A stretch of DNA of 20,959 bases from Plantago elongata (GCA_036897095.1 JAYMSP010003131.1:1-20959), one strand, 5' to 3'. Shown: positions 9,589 to 19,214, numbered from the stretch's first letter. Translations and numbers: made by a program. The notes: generated by a model from the sequence alone, not told the origin.

Positions 9589-12500
9589 ATGGATGCCACC
9601 ACTGGTGGAACCTCAAGCGTTCAATTCCATAACATGGCAGAACAAACAAGTGTTCAATTCCATAACATTGCTGAGCAAACAATTGCTTCACTTGTCCCCC
9701 CTGCTGTAACATTTCAAAGGCAACAGCGCCATTGCTTTGGGAATACCACCCCGGGCGAGTTTCCGCTATCTGCCAATCCCTCAATTGTTCTTCATGTTCT
9801 TACCGGTTGTAATTTGGACCCACAGGATCTTGCCAAGCTCGAGGCAAGTTTGTTTTTTCTCATTATGTTCATAACTTGGCTTTTGATTTGACATTAGAAT
9901 TGATGATGCTGCTGATTGTTGTGTCATTTATCTCGTTTGCAGGCAACTTGTTCCTTCTTTAGGCAGCCTGCGCACTTCGCCCCTGACTATGAGCTCTCTC
10001 TAGCTGAGCTTGCAGCTCTTGATATGTGTCAGAGGAGAGTTGTATTTAAGTCCATGACTGCTGAGCAGCAAGAAGAGTTTAAACAAACATGTGGTGGCTC
10101 ATGGAAACTCGTATTGAGATTCTTGCTGGCTGGTGAACTGTGTACCCGGAGGGAGAAGTCGCAGGCAATAGCAGGTCCAGGCCACAGTGTCGCTGTTACT
10201 AATAAAGGAGCCGTGTATACATTTGGCTCAAACAGCTCAGGACAGCTGGGACATGGAACAACGGATGAAGAGTCACGTCCTCGCCTAATTAGGTTACTAA
10301 CTGTTTTAATATCGGGAATTTAATCGTAGAATCACCCCGTCTTATTAGCAGTTTGCACCAAATCTGGAGATAATCTCGCCATTTACCAGTGAATAAAATA
10401 GCATTAATTCTATTGGTTTTGAATTTAATTTAATTGTAATTCTTCCAATGTAGATCTTTGCAAGGAATTCGTATTATCCATGCAACCGCCGGGGCTGGCC
10501 GGACCATGGTGATTAGTGATGCTGGCCAAGTATATGCCTTTGGAAAAGATTCTTTTGGGGAAGCTGAGTATGGCGCTCAAGGAAATAAACTAACAACTAC
10601 TCCTCAGCTAGTTGAATCTTTGAAAGATATCTTTGTCGTCCAAGCTGCAATTGGAAATTTCTTTACTGCTGTATTATCACGAGAAGGCAAAATTTACACG
10701 TTCTCTTGGGGAGACGAAATCAAGCTTGGCCATCAAACTGATCCAAATGATCTGGAGCCTCGCCCATTGCTCGGTGCACTTGAAAATGTTCCAGTGGTTC
10801 AAATTGCCGCTGGATACTGCTATCTTCTTGCTCTCGCTTGTCAGCCTAGTGGCATGTAAGTTTGTTCTTTCGTTCGATTGCAGCATTGGCTATAAACATA
10901 GCGGGCACGAAACTATCGTTTGACAATATATCTGCAAAATGTACGCGTTGGAGAAAATACAAGTGTATCCCTACGTTGGGATACTTGATCTGTCAAATGG
11001 CCCTTTATTATTCTCAATCTTCATGCATTTCAAAGAAGTTAAACTACAATGTAGTAATCACTTAATCAGGCCTGAGTCAATTATCAAGTACTTATCTTGC
11101 TTTTCTCTACTATATAGTCTTAGTTTCCTTCATGTTTGCTGCTTACCTGTGGCTTGCCTGGGGAGTATACTGGCACATTTCCACTACTATATGCAAACGC
11201 GCACAGATGAATTGCCAAACGATTTTCTAATGCTTTTTCATGATTAACATATCAGGTCAGTATACTCAGTGGGTTGTGGATTGGGTGGAAAACTAGGCCA
11301 TGGTGCAAGAAGTGATGAGAAGCAGCCGAAACTAATTCAGCAGTTCCTAACTCTAAATCTTCAGCCTGTCGTAGTCGCAGCTGGTGCTTGGCATGCTGCT
11401 GTGGTCGGAAAGGATGGAAGAGTATGCACATGGGGTTGGGGCCGATACGGATGCTTGGGTCATGGGAATGAAGATTGTGAATCAGTTCCTAAAGTTATCG
11501 AATCACTGACCAATGTTAAAGCTGTTCATGTCGCTACAGGAGATTATACGACTTTTGTGGTTTCAGATAGTGGCGAAGTGTACTCATTTGGGTGTGGGGA
11601 GTCATCTAGTCTTGGACATAACACAAATGCACCTGATGAACAGGTTTGTATTTGTTTTTGAATGTCTTGCTTTACTCATTATTGTATACAATATACTATG
11701 GTATTTATAGTGTGAGCTCAAATGAACAAAGTACCTAATGAGGTACTTGAATGATTGGTTTCTGCTTATTATATATCAAGTAAACTAGAATACCTTGATA
11801 GAAGCCATAGACAACATTAATTGCAAATACTATAAAATGTCTTTTGAAAGTTATAGAGATAAGTTGCATAGACAAGTTCGTAGATATGCCATAGGCCACA
11901 TTTGCTAATACTTTGAAATGTCTATAGAGGTGATACCTGTATTTGAAGACATGCCCTGCATCTCTTGATGAATCATAAGTTGATTAGTTTGACATATATT
12001 TTTGCATGTGATACCTGTATTTGCAATTAGCTGTGCTGGAAGATGGATTATTAGCTTAAGTTTACAAAAAACATCTAAAAAAAAGATCACGAAGAAATAC
12101 GGAAAAGAGGTCAAAATCACATGTAATAGCGGTGTAAGGCCTGGTGTCTGGGTCTGTGGCTGTAGAGACAGTATCTCTTGCAGCTAGGAATCAAGTATTA
12201 GTACTTTGTAAGGCTGCAACTGTATGGTTAATTTTTTTCCCCTTCAGCTCCAGTGAACATCAGAGCATTGCCAATCTGTGTCTTTTTTATTGCCTACTTT
12301 GCTACTGCATGCCCTCGGTTGTATGATCACTAAAATTTTATGTTCCTTTATGTACAATGTACAGGGAAATAGGCACTCTAACATCTTAAACCCGGAGCTT
12401 GTAACGTCACTGAAACAGATGAATGAAAGGGTTTTACAGATAAGCCTCACAAACTCCATTTACTGGAATGCTCACACCTTTGCTCTAACAGAATCCGATA

Positions 12501-12607
12501 AGTTATTTGCATTTGGGGCGGGTGACAAAGGACAGCTCGGCGTGGAGCTTGTTGCAAACCAAACTGAGAGACCAATCCCAGAGCAGGTCAATGTTGATCT
12601 GAGCTAA
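9589..12607 (+). CDS. RCC1-repeat protein with F-box-like N-terminus
   Basis: Five coding exons: 9589-9843, 9943-10292, 10454-10855, 11256-11643 and 12365-12607 (TAA at 12605-12607). Phases join correctly to give 545 residues. Residues about 60-115 (NPSIVLHVL, LDPQDLAKLEATCSFFRQPA) look F-box-like. From about residue 160 to the end there are RCC1 repeats, with GHSVAVTNKGAVYTFGSNSS, SGQLGHG, GRTMVISDAGQVYAFGKD, GWGRYGCLGHG and FGAGDKGQLG. RCC1 repeats build a seven-bladed propeller used for protein-protein or chromatin binding. It resembles an uncharacterised plant RCC1 family rather than true RCC1 or UVR8, so no UV-B role is claimed. The start was chosen as the first ATG before the conserved region. 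The first intron is GC-AG. Confidence 0.9.
9616..9681 (+). repeat. 33-base tandem duplication in RCC1 gene exon 1
   Basis: Two adjacent in-frame 33-base units encode SVQFHNMAEQT and SVQFHNIAEQT (residues 10-20 and 21-31). They differ at a few positions, so the duplication is not brand new. It lies in the poorly conserved N-terminus ahead of the F-box-like segment. Confidence 0.9.
9844..9942 (+). other. GC-AG intron in the RCC1-type gene
   Basis: The coding frame LAKLE|ATCSFF joins only if the donor is GAG|GCAAGT, with acceptor TTTGCAG|GCA. GC donors are a known minor U2 class and usually keep a strong consensus around the GC, as here. No GT donor nearby preserves the frame and the conserved junction. 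Confidence 0.75.
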
Positions 12608-12721
12608 ACCTCTGTACCAAAACTGCTTCTGTGGCCTCAGTCCAAGCCGATGGTGAACTTGTGAATGGTTTCTTCACATTGCTCGTTTTCGTCTGTTTAT
12701 AATCTCATGTGTATTTGTGTA

Positions 12722-12727
12722 AATAAA
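12722..12727 (+). terminator. Poly(A) signal of the RCC1-type gene
   Basis: AATAAA sits about 115 bases after the stop codon, preceded by a TGTGTATTTGTGT-type upstream element. This is a reasonable distance for a plant 3' UTR. Confidence 0.6.
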
Positions 12728-12759
12728 ATCAATGATGTGAAGAAGGTAGGAGCTTATTA

Positions 12760-13116
12760 GCTGCAGAATTAACATCTTAGAAATTGGTTAGCTCTTTGCC
12801 TTAACCAGTCAAGTCCAGTACATAGTTTTAAGACAATTTGTTGTTTACATTGATGCATTTTCTTTAAAGTTTCAACTGTCTGAACCCTGTAAATTTCAAT
12901 GGTATGGAAGTGTAATTGGTACTATTTGTATTTACTCAATTTGTGCCATTGTTCTTGTGCAATTGAAACTGAAAAATTATCGGTTTTGTTGCACTCAATT
13001 AGAATTATTGATGGTAACATTCGCATGAGCCACGAATGGTACCTAATTTGGATGGTAACGTTAGGTTAGGATTTTTGTACTTGTGTTTAGCAGGATAACT
13101 GTGAGATATTATTGAT
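12760..13116. other. Intergenic DNA after the RCC1-type gene
   Basis: No gene or repeat recognised; possibly some extended 3' UTR at the left edge. Confidence 0.4.
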
Positions 13117-13200
13117 TGTTTGGCATAGAACTGAAACTCAATTTCAGTTGAAAAACTCAATTTGAATTGAGATAATTAGATTACAGTTCTATGCCGAACA
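13117..13200. mobile_element. 84-bp MITE-like element
   Basis: Terminal inverted repeats TGTTTGGCATAGAACTG (13117-13133) and CAGTTCTATGCCGAACA (13184-13200) pair at 16 of 17 positions. The interior is AT-rich with further short inverted ACTCAATTT / AATTGAG pieces. No target duplication is clear, so the superfamily is open. Confidence 0.65.
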
Positions 13201-13423
13201 GAAGACATAGATACTTTTAATTTAATGCCATTTAAGTTAATGTTTTGTTATCGGATTTTAAGTGTTTAGTCCACTAATATGTCTTACTCTCTCAAATCCA
13301 ACCCACTATTATGATGATAAATTCATTGGGTCATGGATGACTTAATTTGGTTAGGAGTTTTGACACTTGCTTTGGAAAATAGTTGGAGTGATGTCTGCAC
13401 TAACACTGAAAGGTACTATGTTA

Positions 13424-13596
13424 AATTGAGAGGCGGATCCATAATCCAAAATTTGGAGGGCTATACTACTATATCTATATGTGGGATTATTTTGTATTTT
13501 AGGAGTCGAACTCTTAACTCATTGGTAACTCATTAGTAATGCTACGTAAAAAATTACTATTTTTAAAATTTTATAGGCGGCATTCGCCTCTTAATT
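13424..13596. repeat. 173-bp segment bounded by 15-bp inverted repeats
   Basis: AATTGAGAGGCGGAT (13424-13438) and ATTCGCCTCTTAATT (13582-13596) are imperfect inverted repeats (about 13 of 15 pair). The segment may be a small decayed DNA element. No target duplication was confirmed. Confidence 0.35.
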
Positions 13597-13819
13597 TTAA
13601 TGTAAATATGTATGTCAATATCAGATGAAGATCACTCTCAACCCGATAAAATTATGGGGTGGATTTTTTTTTCTTTTAAATCTTCAGTCGAGGTTAGAAT
13701 GGGTTGATCATCTTCGATTTTACTTCCTTCTTATGTTCCATGAGAATGTTCGCACTTTTGCTATATTAATCATCCTACACAGGATTCCGTTTTCATTTTC
13801 AGTAGTTTAAATGTTTGTT

Positions 13820-14021
13820 GTAACGAATTTCTCTAGACCGGTGTAATTACTTAGGATTGTTCTCGGGGTGATACATTGGTCCCACCGTACCAACAAGTCC
13901 TTTACCACACATCACTTGTGCGTGAATCGAGATGGTCCAGTTGGTCACCCATCATGCTCCACAGCCTGTTGCTTAACCCTATAGCTCTTATTTTCGTAGA
14001 TACGAAAAAGAAAGGTGCACC
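13820..14021 (-). mobile_element. Solo LTR resembling Cassandra (5S-carrying TRIM)
   Basis: On the minus strand 13943-13977 contains GTTAAGC and, downstream, GATGGGTGACC. These match the order of the 5S rRNA internal promoter (GTTAAGC ... GGATGGGTGACC), with a somewhat shortened spacer. Upstream is AATAAGAGCT, and downstream is AAAGGACTTGTTGGTACGG, a layout I associate with Cassandra LTRs. The segment is flanked by TTGTT at 13815-13819 and 14022-14026, which would be a 5-bp target duplication. No PBS or second LTR follows. The 5S-like sequence is too altered to be a working 5S gene. Confidence 0.6.
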
Positions 14022-14148
14022 TTGTTATTATGAGCAATGTTCTCAAATTCTTTAACCTCTTTAAATTTGACTGGAAACTTTTTGGGGCGTTTACATTTGT
14101 ACTCTACTTAATTACTAGTGACTACATGATATAATATATACTATGTAA

Positions 14149-14255
14149 GTGGTTGTTTGGTTGAGAACTAGTTCAAAAAATCAGGTTATAAAACAGATTA
14201 ATTTAGATGTTTTTAACACGACTTTTTAAACTAAAGTTCTCAACCAAACAATCAC
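14149..14255. mobile_element. 107-bp MITE with TAA target duplication
   Basis: Terminal inverted repeats GTGGTTGTTTGGTTGAGAAC and its partner GTTCTCAACCAAACAATCAC pair at all but one position. They are flanked by TAA at 14146-14148 and 14256-14258. A three-base TWA duplication is typical of PIF/Harbinger (Tourist-like) MITEs. Confidence 0.75.
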
Positions 14256-14259
14256 TAAA

Positions 14260-15776
14260 ATTTTATCATTCCCCTCTTTTATTCATTTTTTCATAAACAT
14301 ATATTGTTATACATAAGTTTTCACTTTAAAAATTCATATTAATTCTATACGTTCACTATTATTATTTTTAAATAATAATATTCAGTTTTCCATTACTTTA
14401 ATTTGTTGATAAAAAAGTAAATGGAAAATTGTTTGGAAAGCAGTAAAGTTATATTTAAATGCTCAAGGCACTGATTTTTTTAATGATTTTTGAAGTGAAG
14501 AAATAAGTAGTTTTATAAAAGGTTTGTAAGTATTTTATATTAAGAAAGATAGGAAACAACTAGTACTAAAATCAAAATAAACTAAAACATCAAAACTTCT
14601 AACTCAAACACTATTGTTAATTTTAGCTTAGAACCTAATTGAATCATTTATTAACAAAACTAAGTTAAAAATCAGTAGCAATAAAAACATTCAAGTGCAA
14701 ACACACCAAGGAGAATAGTCGATCACGAGTCGAGTATATTCAGGCGCATGCACATGCGGCATATGTACACTGACCGTACCATCAGGTACAATGCATATAA
14801 CTTCCAAGAATACACACATGTTATGCTATCAATAATAGAGATGGAGATTAATGTTGTCATGTTGTATGATTGAGTCACATGGCCTTCCATCTCTTTAATT
14901 TATCGTTTAAAATGTATAATATCATACTTCGTTTGTAATAGCACCAATGTTGATTCGATATATAATGTTGCATGGAATGCTTTGCATTACGCTCCCCATT
15001 ACTATATGGCCCAACTTCTCGTCTAGTCTGTTGGCACGGGGTAGCTAGTTTCGGCATCAACAACCACGCATCCTAGGTCGTGTCATTCCGAATGAGCTCC
15101 AAATCCAACATCTTTCCCCCTGTCAGGGCTACAACCTGATCGTTTAGATCGGTTACTCCACCTCTTCTTGGTGGTATATCGATAACTTTTGGATAGAGTC
15201 GTAAATTATTTGTATTACAATTATCTTGTTGGTGTAGCAAAATTTTATTTAAAAGGAAAAAAAAAACTTGATTATTCATTCAAGAATTTAAGTATTGAAC
15301 CAAATTGATGATCCACAAACCAGATGCAAAAGAATAACCTTGGTGGGCCAGTATTACAATTGACAAGATCCAGCGCAAAACAATCCACATATGGAGAAAC
15401 GTGCAAATAGGCCCAACTCGAGGGGCACGTCATCAAATTGTAGGTGCGTTTTTATTTTTCTTTCCATGATCGTGAGAGATCGAACCATATATCAGACATA
15501 TGAAATTGACATCACACATTTTACTGTGTAAATATGTTAAACAATCGAATGCTCATTATAAAGATTTCTTAAATACAAATATATATATAACTTTGAAATT
15601 TTTATGAATTACTTAAAGTAAAAAAGAGAGGACTTTGTCACTCACTTTCGTTAGAGACTTTGGAGTAACAATAATTTGGTCCTAAGTAAACCATATATAT
15701 GTTTTTGATATTAATTATGAATCGGAATAATGAGGCCTAACTTATTTAGTTAAATTGTGATGCCATAACCTAGTGA
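14260..15776. other. AT-rich intergenic DNA with a weak minus-strand relic
   Basis: Mostly AT-rich, with no recognised gene. At 14875-15279 the minus strand has two consecutive short open frames separated by a stop, with locally higher GC and non-repetitive residues (PKVIDIPPRRGGVTDLNDQ). They could be a decayed coding fragment, but I do not recognise the family. Confidence 0.35.
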
Positions 15777-15780
15777 TGTA

Positions 15781-16132
15781 TGTTAAACATACTACATCGC
15801 TTGAATGTATATCGGACACTTACTATAAGGTATGAACAACTCTCTTTATTTATAATGCATTTTAAGGAGTGGATGAGTCAATTTCAACATGGTATCAGAG
15901 TCCATGATTTGTTCAAGTGGTGTGGGTTTTGGACTGCTCTGGTCCCTCTCTGCCTGCTCTAGACTTGCTCTAGTTGTTGTCACTTGTTGAGATTAGGTCT
16001 ACCGGCTCACACGTGAAGGGGCCTGTTAAACATTCCACATTGCTTGAGAGTATCTTGGACACTCATTATAAGATGTGGATAACTTCTCCTCTTATAAATC
16101 CTTTTTAAAGATAGATGAGTTCATTTTAACCA
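15781..16132 (+). mobile_element. Complete TRIM retroelement (352 bp)
   Basis: Two 109-bp LTRs, 15781-15889 and 16024-16132, both start TGTTAAACAT and end in CA; by eye they are roughly 70-75% identical. TGGTATCAGAG (15890-15900), a tRNA-Met primer binding site, follows the first LTR without a gap. A polypurine tract GTGAAGGGG lies just before the second. The 134-base internal region has no coding capacity and carries repeated TGCTCT motifs. TGTA flanks both sides (15777-15780, 16133-16136). This is the defining plan of a terminal-repeat retrotransposon in miniature, which depends on proteins from other elements. The LTR divergence indicates an old insertion. Confidence 0.85.
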
Positions 16133-16464
16133 TGTATTCATTTTTCAATTAAGTTGAATTGAATTTATTCGTATTCTATACTTAAAATACTTTGGAATAT
16201 ATCCACATGTGACAGTTTCATTCATTTCTCAATATATTTCAATGAAACCAGTTCCGTCGTACTTTGTATTGGAGTACTGAAACTAGCTAGTTGGGGAATG
16301 GATATAAAAAAGTAATTCTACCTGTGAACATTATCTGTTACGATTTATTCAAGCACATAAATTGTAATTTTTTATCATCACATACAAGTACAACATTATA
16401 CATTTGAAAATGTGAACTATCAACACTCAATAAATCTTTATCATCTTCACCTTAAATCATTTAG

Positions 16465-16600
16465 ATCCAGTTCTATTCAGTCCAGTTTAATTTAGTTCAA
16501 TTCCATTCAATTCATTTTAATCCTGTTTAATTATAATTTATACCTTAATTTAGTTCAATTCAGATTAATTTAGTTCACTTTTATTCAGTTCAGTAAAGTA
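16465..16600. repeat. Degenerate minisatellite of TTTAGTTCAATTCA type
   Basis: About 135 bases are built from imperfect 10-15 base units based on TTCAGTTCAATT / TTTAGTTCAATTCA. The units drift in length and sequence, so this is an old array or the remnant of an element with sub-repeats. Confidence 0.6.
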
Positions 16601-17198
16601 AATTTCATTTAAAAAGAATAAAGACTGAATAATGAACCAACGCATATTATAGTATATTGTACAACTAAAAAGTAAACATCTGAACAATTCTACGTGTTTA
16701 ATATTTTAGCATTATAAAGAAATTTATTTAATAGTTTGTTGCTTGATTTAACCTTCACTTAACAATGTATATTATTTTCAGGACGGAATGAAATATGATA
16801 TATTTGTAGTGGTGTTACGAACTTTTTAAAAGTTAAATATAGAACTTGATTTTGGTTAAAATATTGCAATGGTATTGGCCCTATGTTTCTTGTATAGTAT
16901 TTCACAAAATTTCACACGGGACATATTTTAATTTGTCTTTAAAGTACACCATTACATAGTGTAAATTTCCAATTAAAGATGAATTTAGCAAGTTTTAGGA
17001 AATGTCGGCAAATGAATAGTTCCATAAATTGTTAGGTTGGGTTGGTTCCACTCTGTATATATAGAATTCAATTTTGGAATGACTTTTGAGGCCAATTGCC
17101 ACAGAAAACTCACATGCATACATCAATTCTCATCCAAACAAAGCAATTTATTTATTAATTAATTATATTTCTTCCATTAATTACTATTATTATAAATA
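16601..17198. other. AT-rich intergenic DNA
   Basis: No gene, RNA or convincing repeat recognised. Confidence 0.45.
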
Positions 17199-17311
17199 GA
17201 CTGATTGATATTCAATTTGAATAGGTAACATCCAATTCAAATAGATATTTTTATACAAAAAATATCAATTTGAATTGAATGTTGCCAATTCAATTTACGT
17301 ACCAATCAGTC
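17199..17311. mobile_element. 113-bp foldback MITE (near-complete hairpin)
   Basis: Starts GACTGATTG and ends CAATCAGTC. The two halves are inverted copies over about 54 bases each, with only a few unpaired central bases (around ATAC at 17253). Mismatches are scattered. Such a hairpin is typical of a small MITE; if transcribed, it could give double-stranded RNA. No target duplication was clear. Confidence 0.7.
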
Positions 17312-17684
17312 CCGAAATCATCCAATCTTAACACTTATTCCACCGATCCTTACAATTCGTTTCTGCAGTCATTGTAGAAGATGTTCAAGAATCAGGTGTT
17401 AACACTACTCATTTCTTCTTTTTTTTTGGAACCCAAGAAAAGAAAAAGTCGATAATTTAAAAACAGTTCATACAAACAAATCGATCCAAAATTGTTCCAG
17501 TCACAGACTACCCAAAAGCTATGAAAGTCATCAATGTGCCAAGACCCATTTAAATTCACCATCCCACATTTTTGGAGAGCGATTAACATGCATCTAGCTC
17601 AAAATTTGTGCCGAAACTCCACCGGTGACAGTACATAAGTACATTCAAAAAATACTATGGAGTATAATCTAACTATGCGAATAG
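17312..17684. other. Intergenic DNA
   Basis: No feature supported. A short minus-strand open frame (17392-17589) has no recognisable motifs and contains a homopolymer run. Confidence 0.4.
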
Positions 17685-18053
17685 TAAGACCGTCTACGGT
17701 ATCGTGGAGTGGTTGTGGGGATCAGTTGCTTTGCGACGGCGCCTCACGACCAAATTTCGTATTGTGAGACCGCAGTAAGACCATCCACGATACGTTCTTA
17801 TTGTTGTATATAGTTTATATTAATATGAATATTAAAAATTTAGAGCGAAAAGAGACATTTTTATTGAAAATACAAGTAGAGTAGTGTAATATTACAAAAA
17901 TACGAATGTATACGAACGAAGGGTGAAATTCAATGTATAAGAGAATATATCTTCACTCATCTTGTTTTATAGATCTCGAAAAAATATAATCGACAGTATA
18001 AATTTTATATATTTTTAATTTAAAAATAAACAAATATATTAGAAAAGAAAAGA

Positions 18054-18074
18054 GGGGGGGCGGGGGGGGGGGGG
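18054..18074 (+). repeat. Poly-G run
   Basis: Seven G, one C, then thirteen G, followed by TTTTGGG. It stands out sharply in an AT-rich region and could form a G-quadruplex. Homopolymer length is also error-prone in assemblies. Confidence 0.9.
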
Positions 18075-18111
18075 TTTTGGGATCCCACCTGGGCCACCCA
18101 CAAAATAAAAC

Positions 18112-18140
18112 CTCGATCGGTTGCCCAACAACCGATCGAG
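18112..18140. repeat. Perfect 12-bp stem-loop inside the Harbinger-like element
   Basis: CTCGATCGGTTG and CAACCGATCGAG are perfect inverted repeats around the five-base loop CCCAA. Additional CCGATC and CGATCGATTG copies nearby suggest sub-terminal repeated motifs of the kind that DNA transposases may bind. Confidence 0.85.
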
Positions 18141-18240
18141 TGAATTCCGCGTCGCAACCGATCACTGTGTAAGAAAATTAGTCATGATGCGGTCGAAACT
18201 ATCACGATCGATTGGCAAGACTGCATTATAGTGTGCAGTC

Positions 18241-19200
18241 TAAAGAAATTTTACATTATGATCAATAAGAAGAAAGAAAAAAATAAGTGTGTTTGTAAAT
18301 TTTCCTAGTGCTTAAACATTCATAAAATGATAATCATCCACAATTTCATACTACTATTTACTCCAATCTGTCGGTGAACAAGAATAATGGTGTTATATGT
18401 ATGTCTTGTGAACTCAAGCAGGACTATTTTATTATCTGCCGCACAATTAGTCCCCCTTTCGAGATCTGGGTGCTTGAGAGTTTTATTTTTTGAAATTTTT
18501 TTTCGATATATTAAGTCGAAACAGGATTACAACATGAGTTCGACACTGAAATTACACGGAAAAAGGTAGTAACGACATGGGTGCTTGAAAGTTGAAGCAC
18601 CACTACTATTTTAACCCTCAATTTGATGTTTTTGATGTTTCTAATAGTGGAATGGAGTTTTTTTGATGTTTCTAATAGTGGAATGGAGTCGTAAGTAGCT
18701 TATAAACTTGAATAAAATATTTTTCAATATATTAGTTATAGAATTAGTTCTGTTTTAATTGAGTATAAAATTATTTACGATGACTTAAAATCACTTAAAT
18801 GTATAAAATTATATGTAGACGGAGATAGCACAACTTACTAAATTCTACTATCAAGAATCATAACCTACTCAATTAAGAAAAAGCAAAACACATGTTAACC
18901 AAGCACCCAACAAAAATATGTTAGAATATATTAGAGAAACTATGTCATTCTCTTGCAATCCCATCATCAGTGCAAAGTGAAAATGAAATAAAAGTAAAAG
19001 TGACTTACAAAAACATCGATAATTATCATCATTCAAGCCTTCACATGCATCTAAATGGATATTCCACAATAATTAAAGATCAAATTCACATTCCAAAACC
19101 TCTTTTGCTTAATTAAGTACAAATACCTCTCAACCAATCAAGGTTATTTTCTATCCACATTAATTTGGAAATAATTTGAAAAATGGAAAAAAAAATAAGC
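18241..19200. other. Intergenic DNA upstream of the pectate lyase gene
   Basis: Holds one tandem duplication (18631-18688) and otherwise AT-rich DNA with no supported gene. Confidence 0.45.
18631..18688 (+). repeat. Tandem duplication, 31-base period
   Basis: TTTGATGTTTCTAATAGTGG and the following AATGGAG occur twice without mismatch (18631-18657 and 18662-18688), separated by a T-run. The perfect identity suggests a recent slippage or duplication event. Confidence 0.9.
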
Positions 19201-19214
19201 TAGGCCCACAGTTT

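Larger units (their letters stand above)
17688..18240. mobile_element. Non-autonomous Harbinger-like element (553 bp)
   Basis: Flanked by TAA at 17685-17687 and 18241-18243. Ends are GACCGTCTACGGTATCGTGG on the left and, read from the right, GACTGCACACTATAATGCAG, a decayed inverted pair with about half the positions identical. The left terminus also recurs as a direct repeat at about 17776 (GTAAGACCATCCACGATACG). It has GC-rich ends around an AT-rich core and no transposase. The TAA duplication fits PIF/Harbinger; the weak terminal repeats keep this provisional. Confidence 0.5.

Noticed and set aside
9554..9784. A minus-strand ORF opposite RCC1 exon 1
   Set aside because: It is a shadow of the 33-base tandem duplication and conserved coding exon on the plus strand.
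9589..12607. UVR8 photoreceptor
   Set aside because: RCC1 repeats are shared, but the F-box-like N-terminus and overall motif order fit a different plant RCC1 family, and the UVR8 C-terminal region was not seen.
13937..13990. A 5S rRNA gene on the minus strand
   Set aside because: Only the two internal promoter motifs match, the spacer between them is shortened and the flanks do not match 5S; it fits a 5S-derived LTR better.
17953..18165. A Pro-rich minus-strand ORF
   Set aside because: The prolines are the translation of the poly-G run, and the frame lies inside a transposable element.
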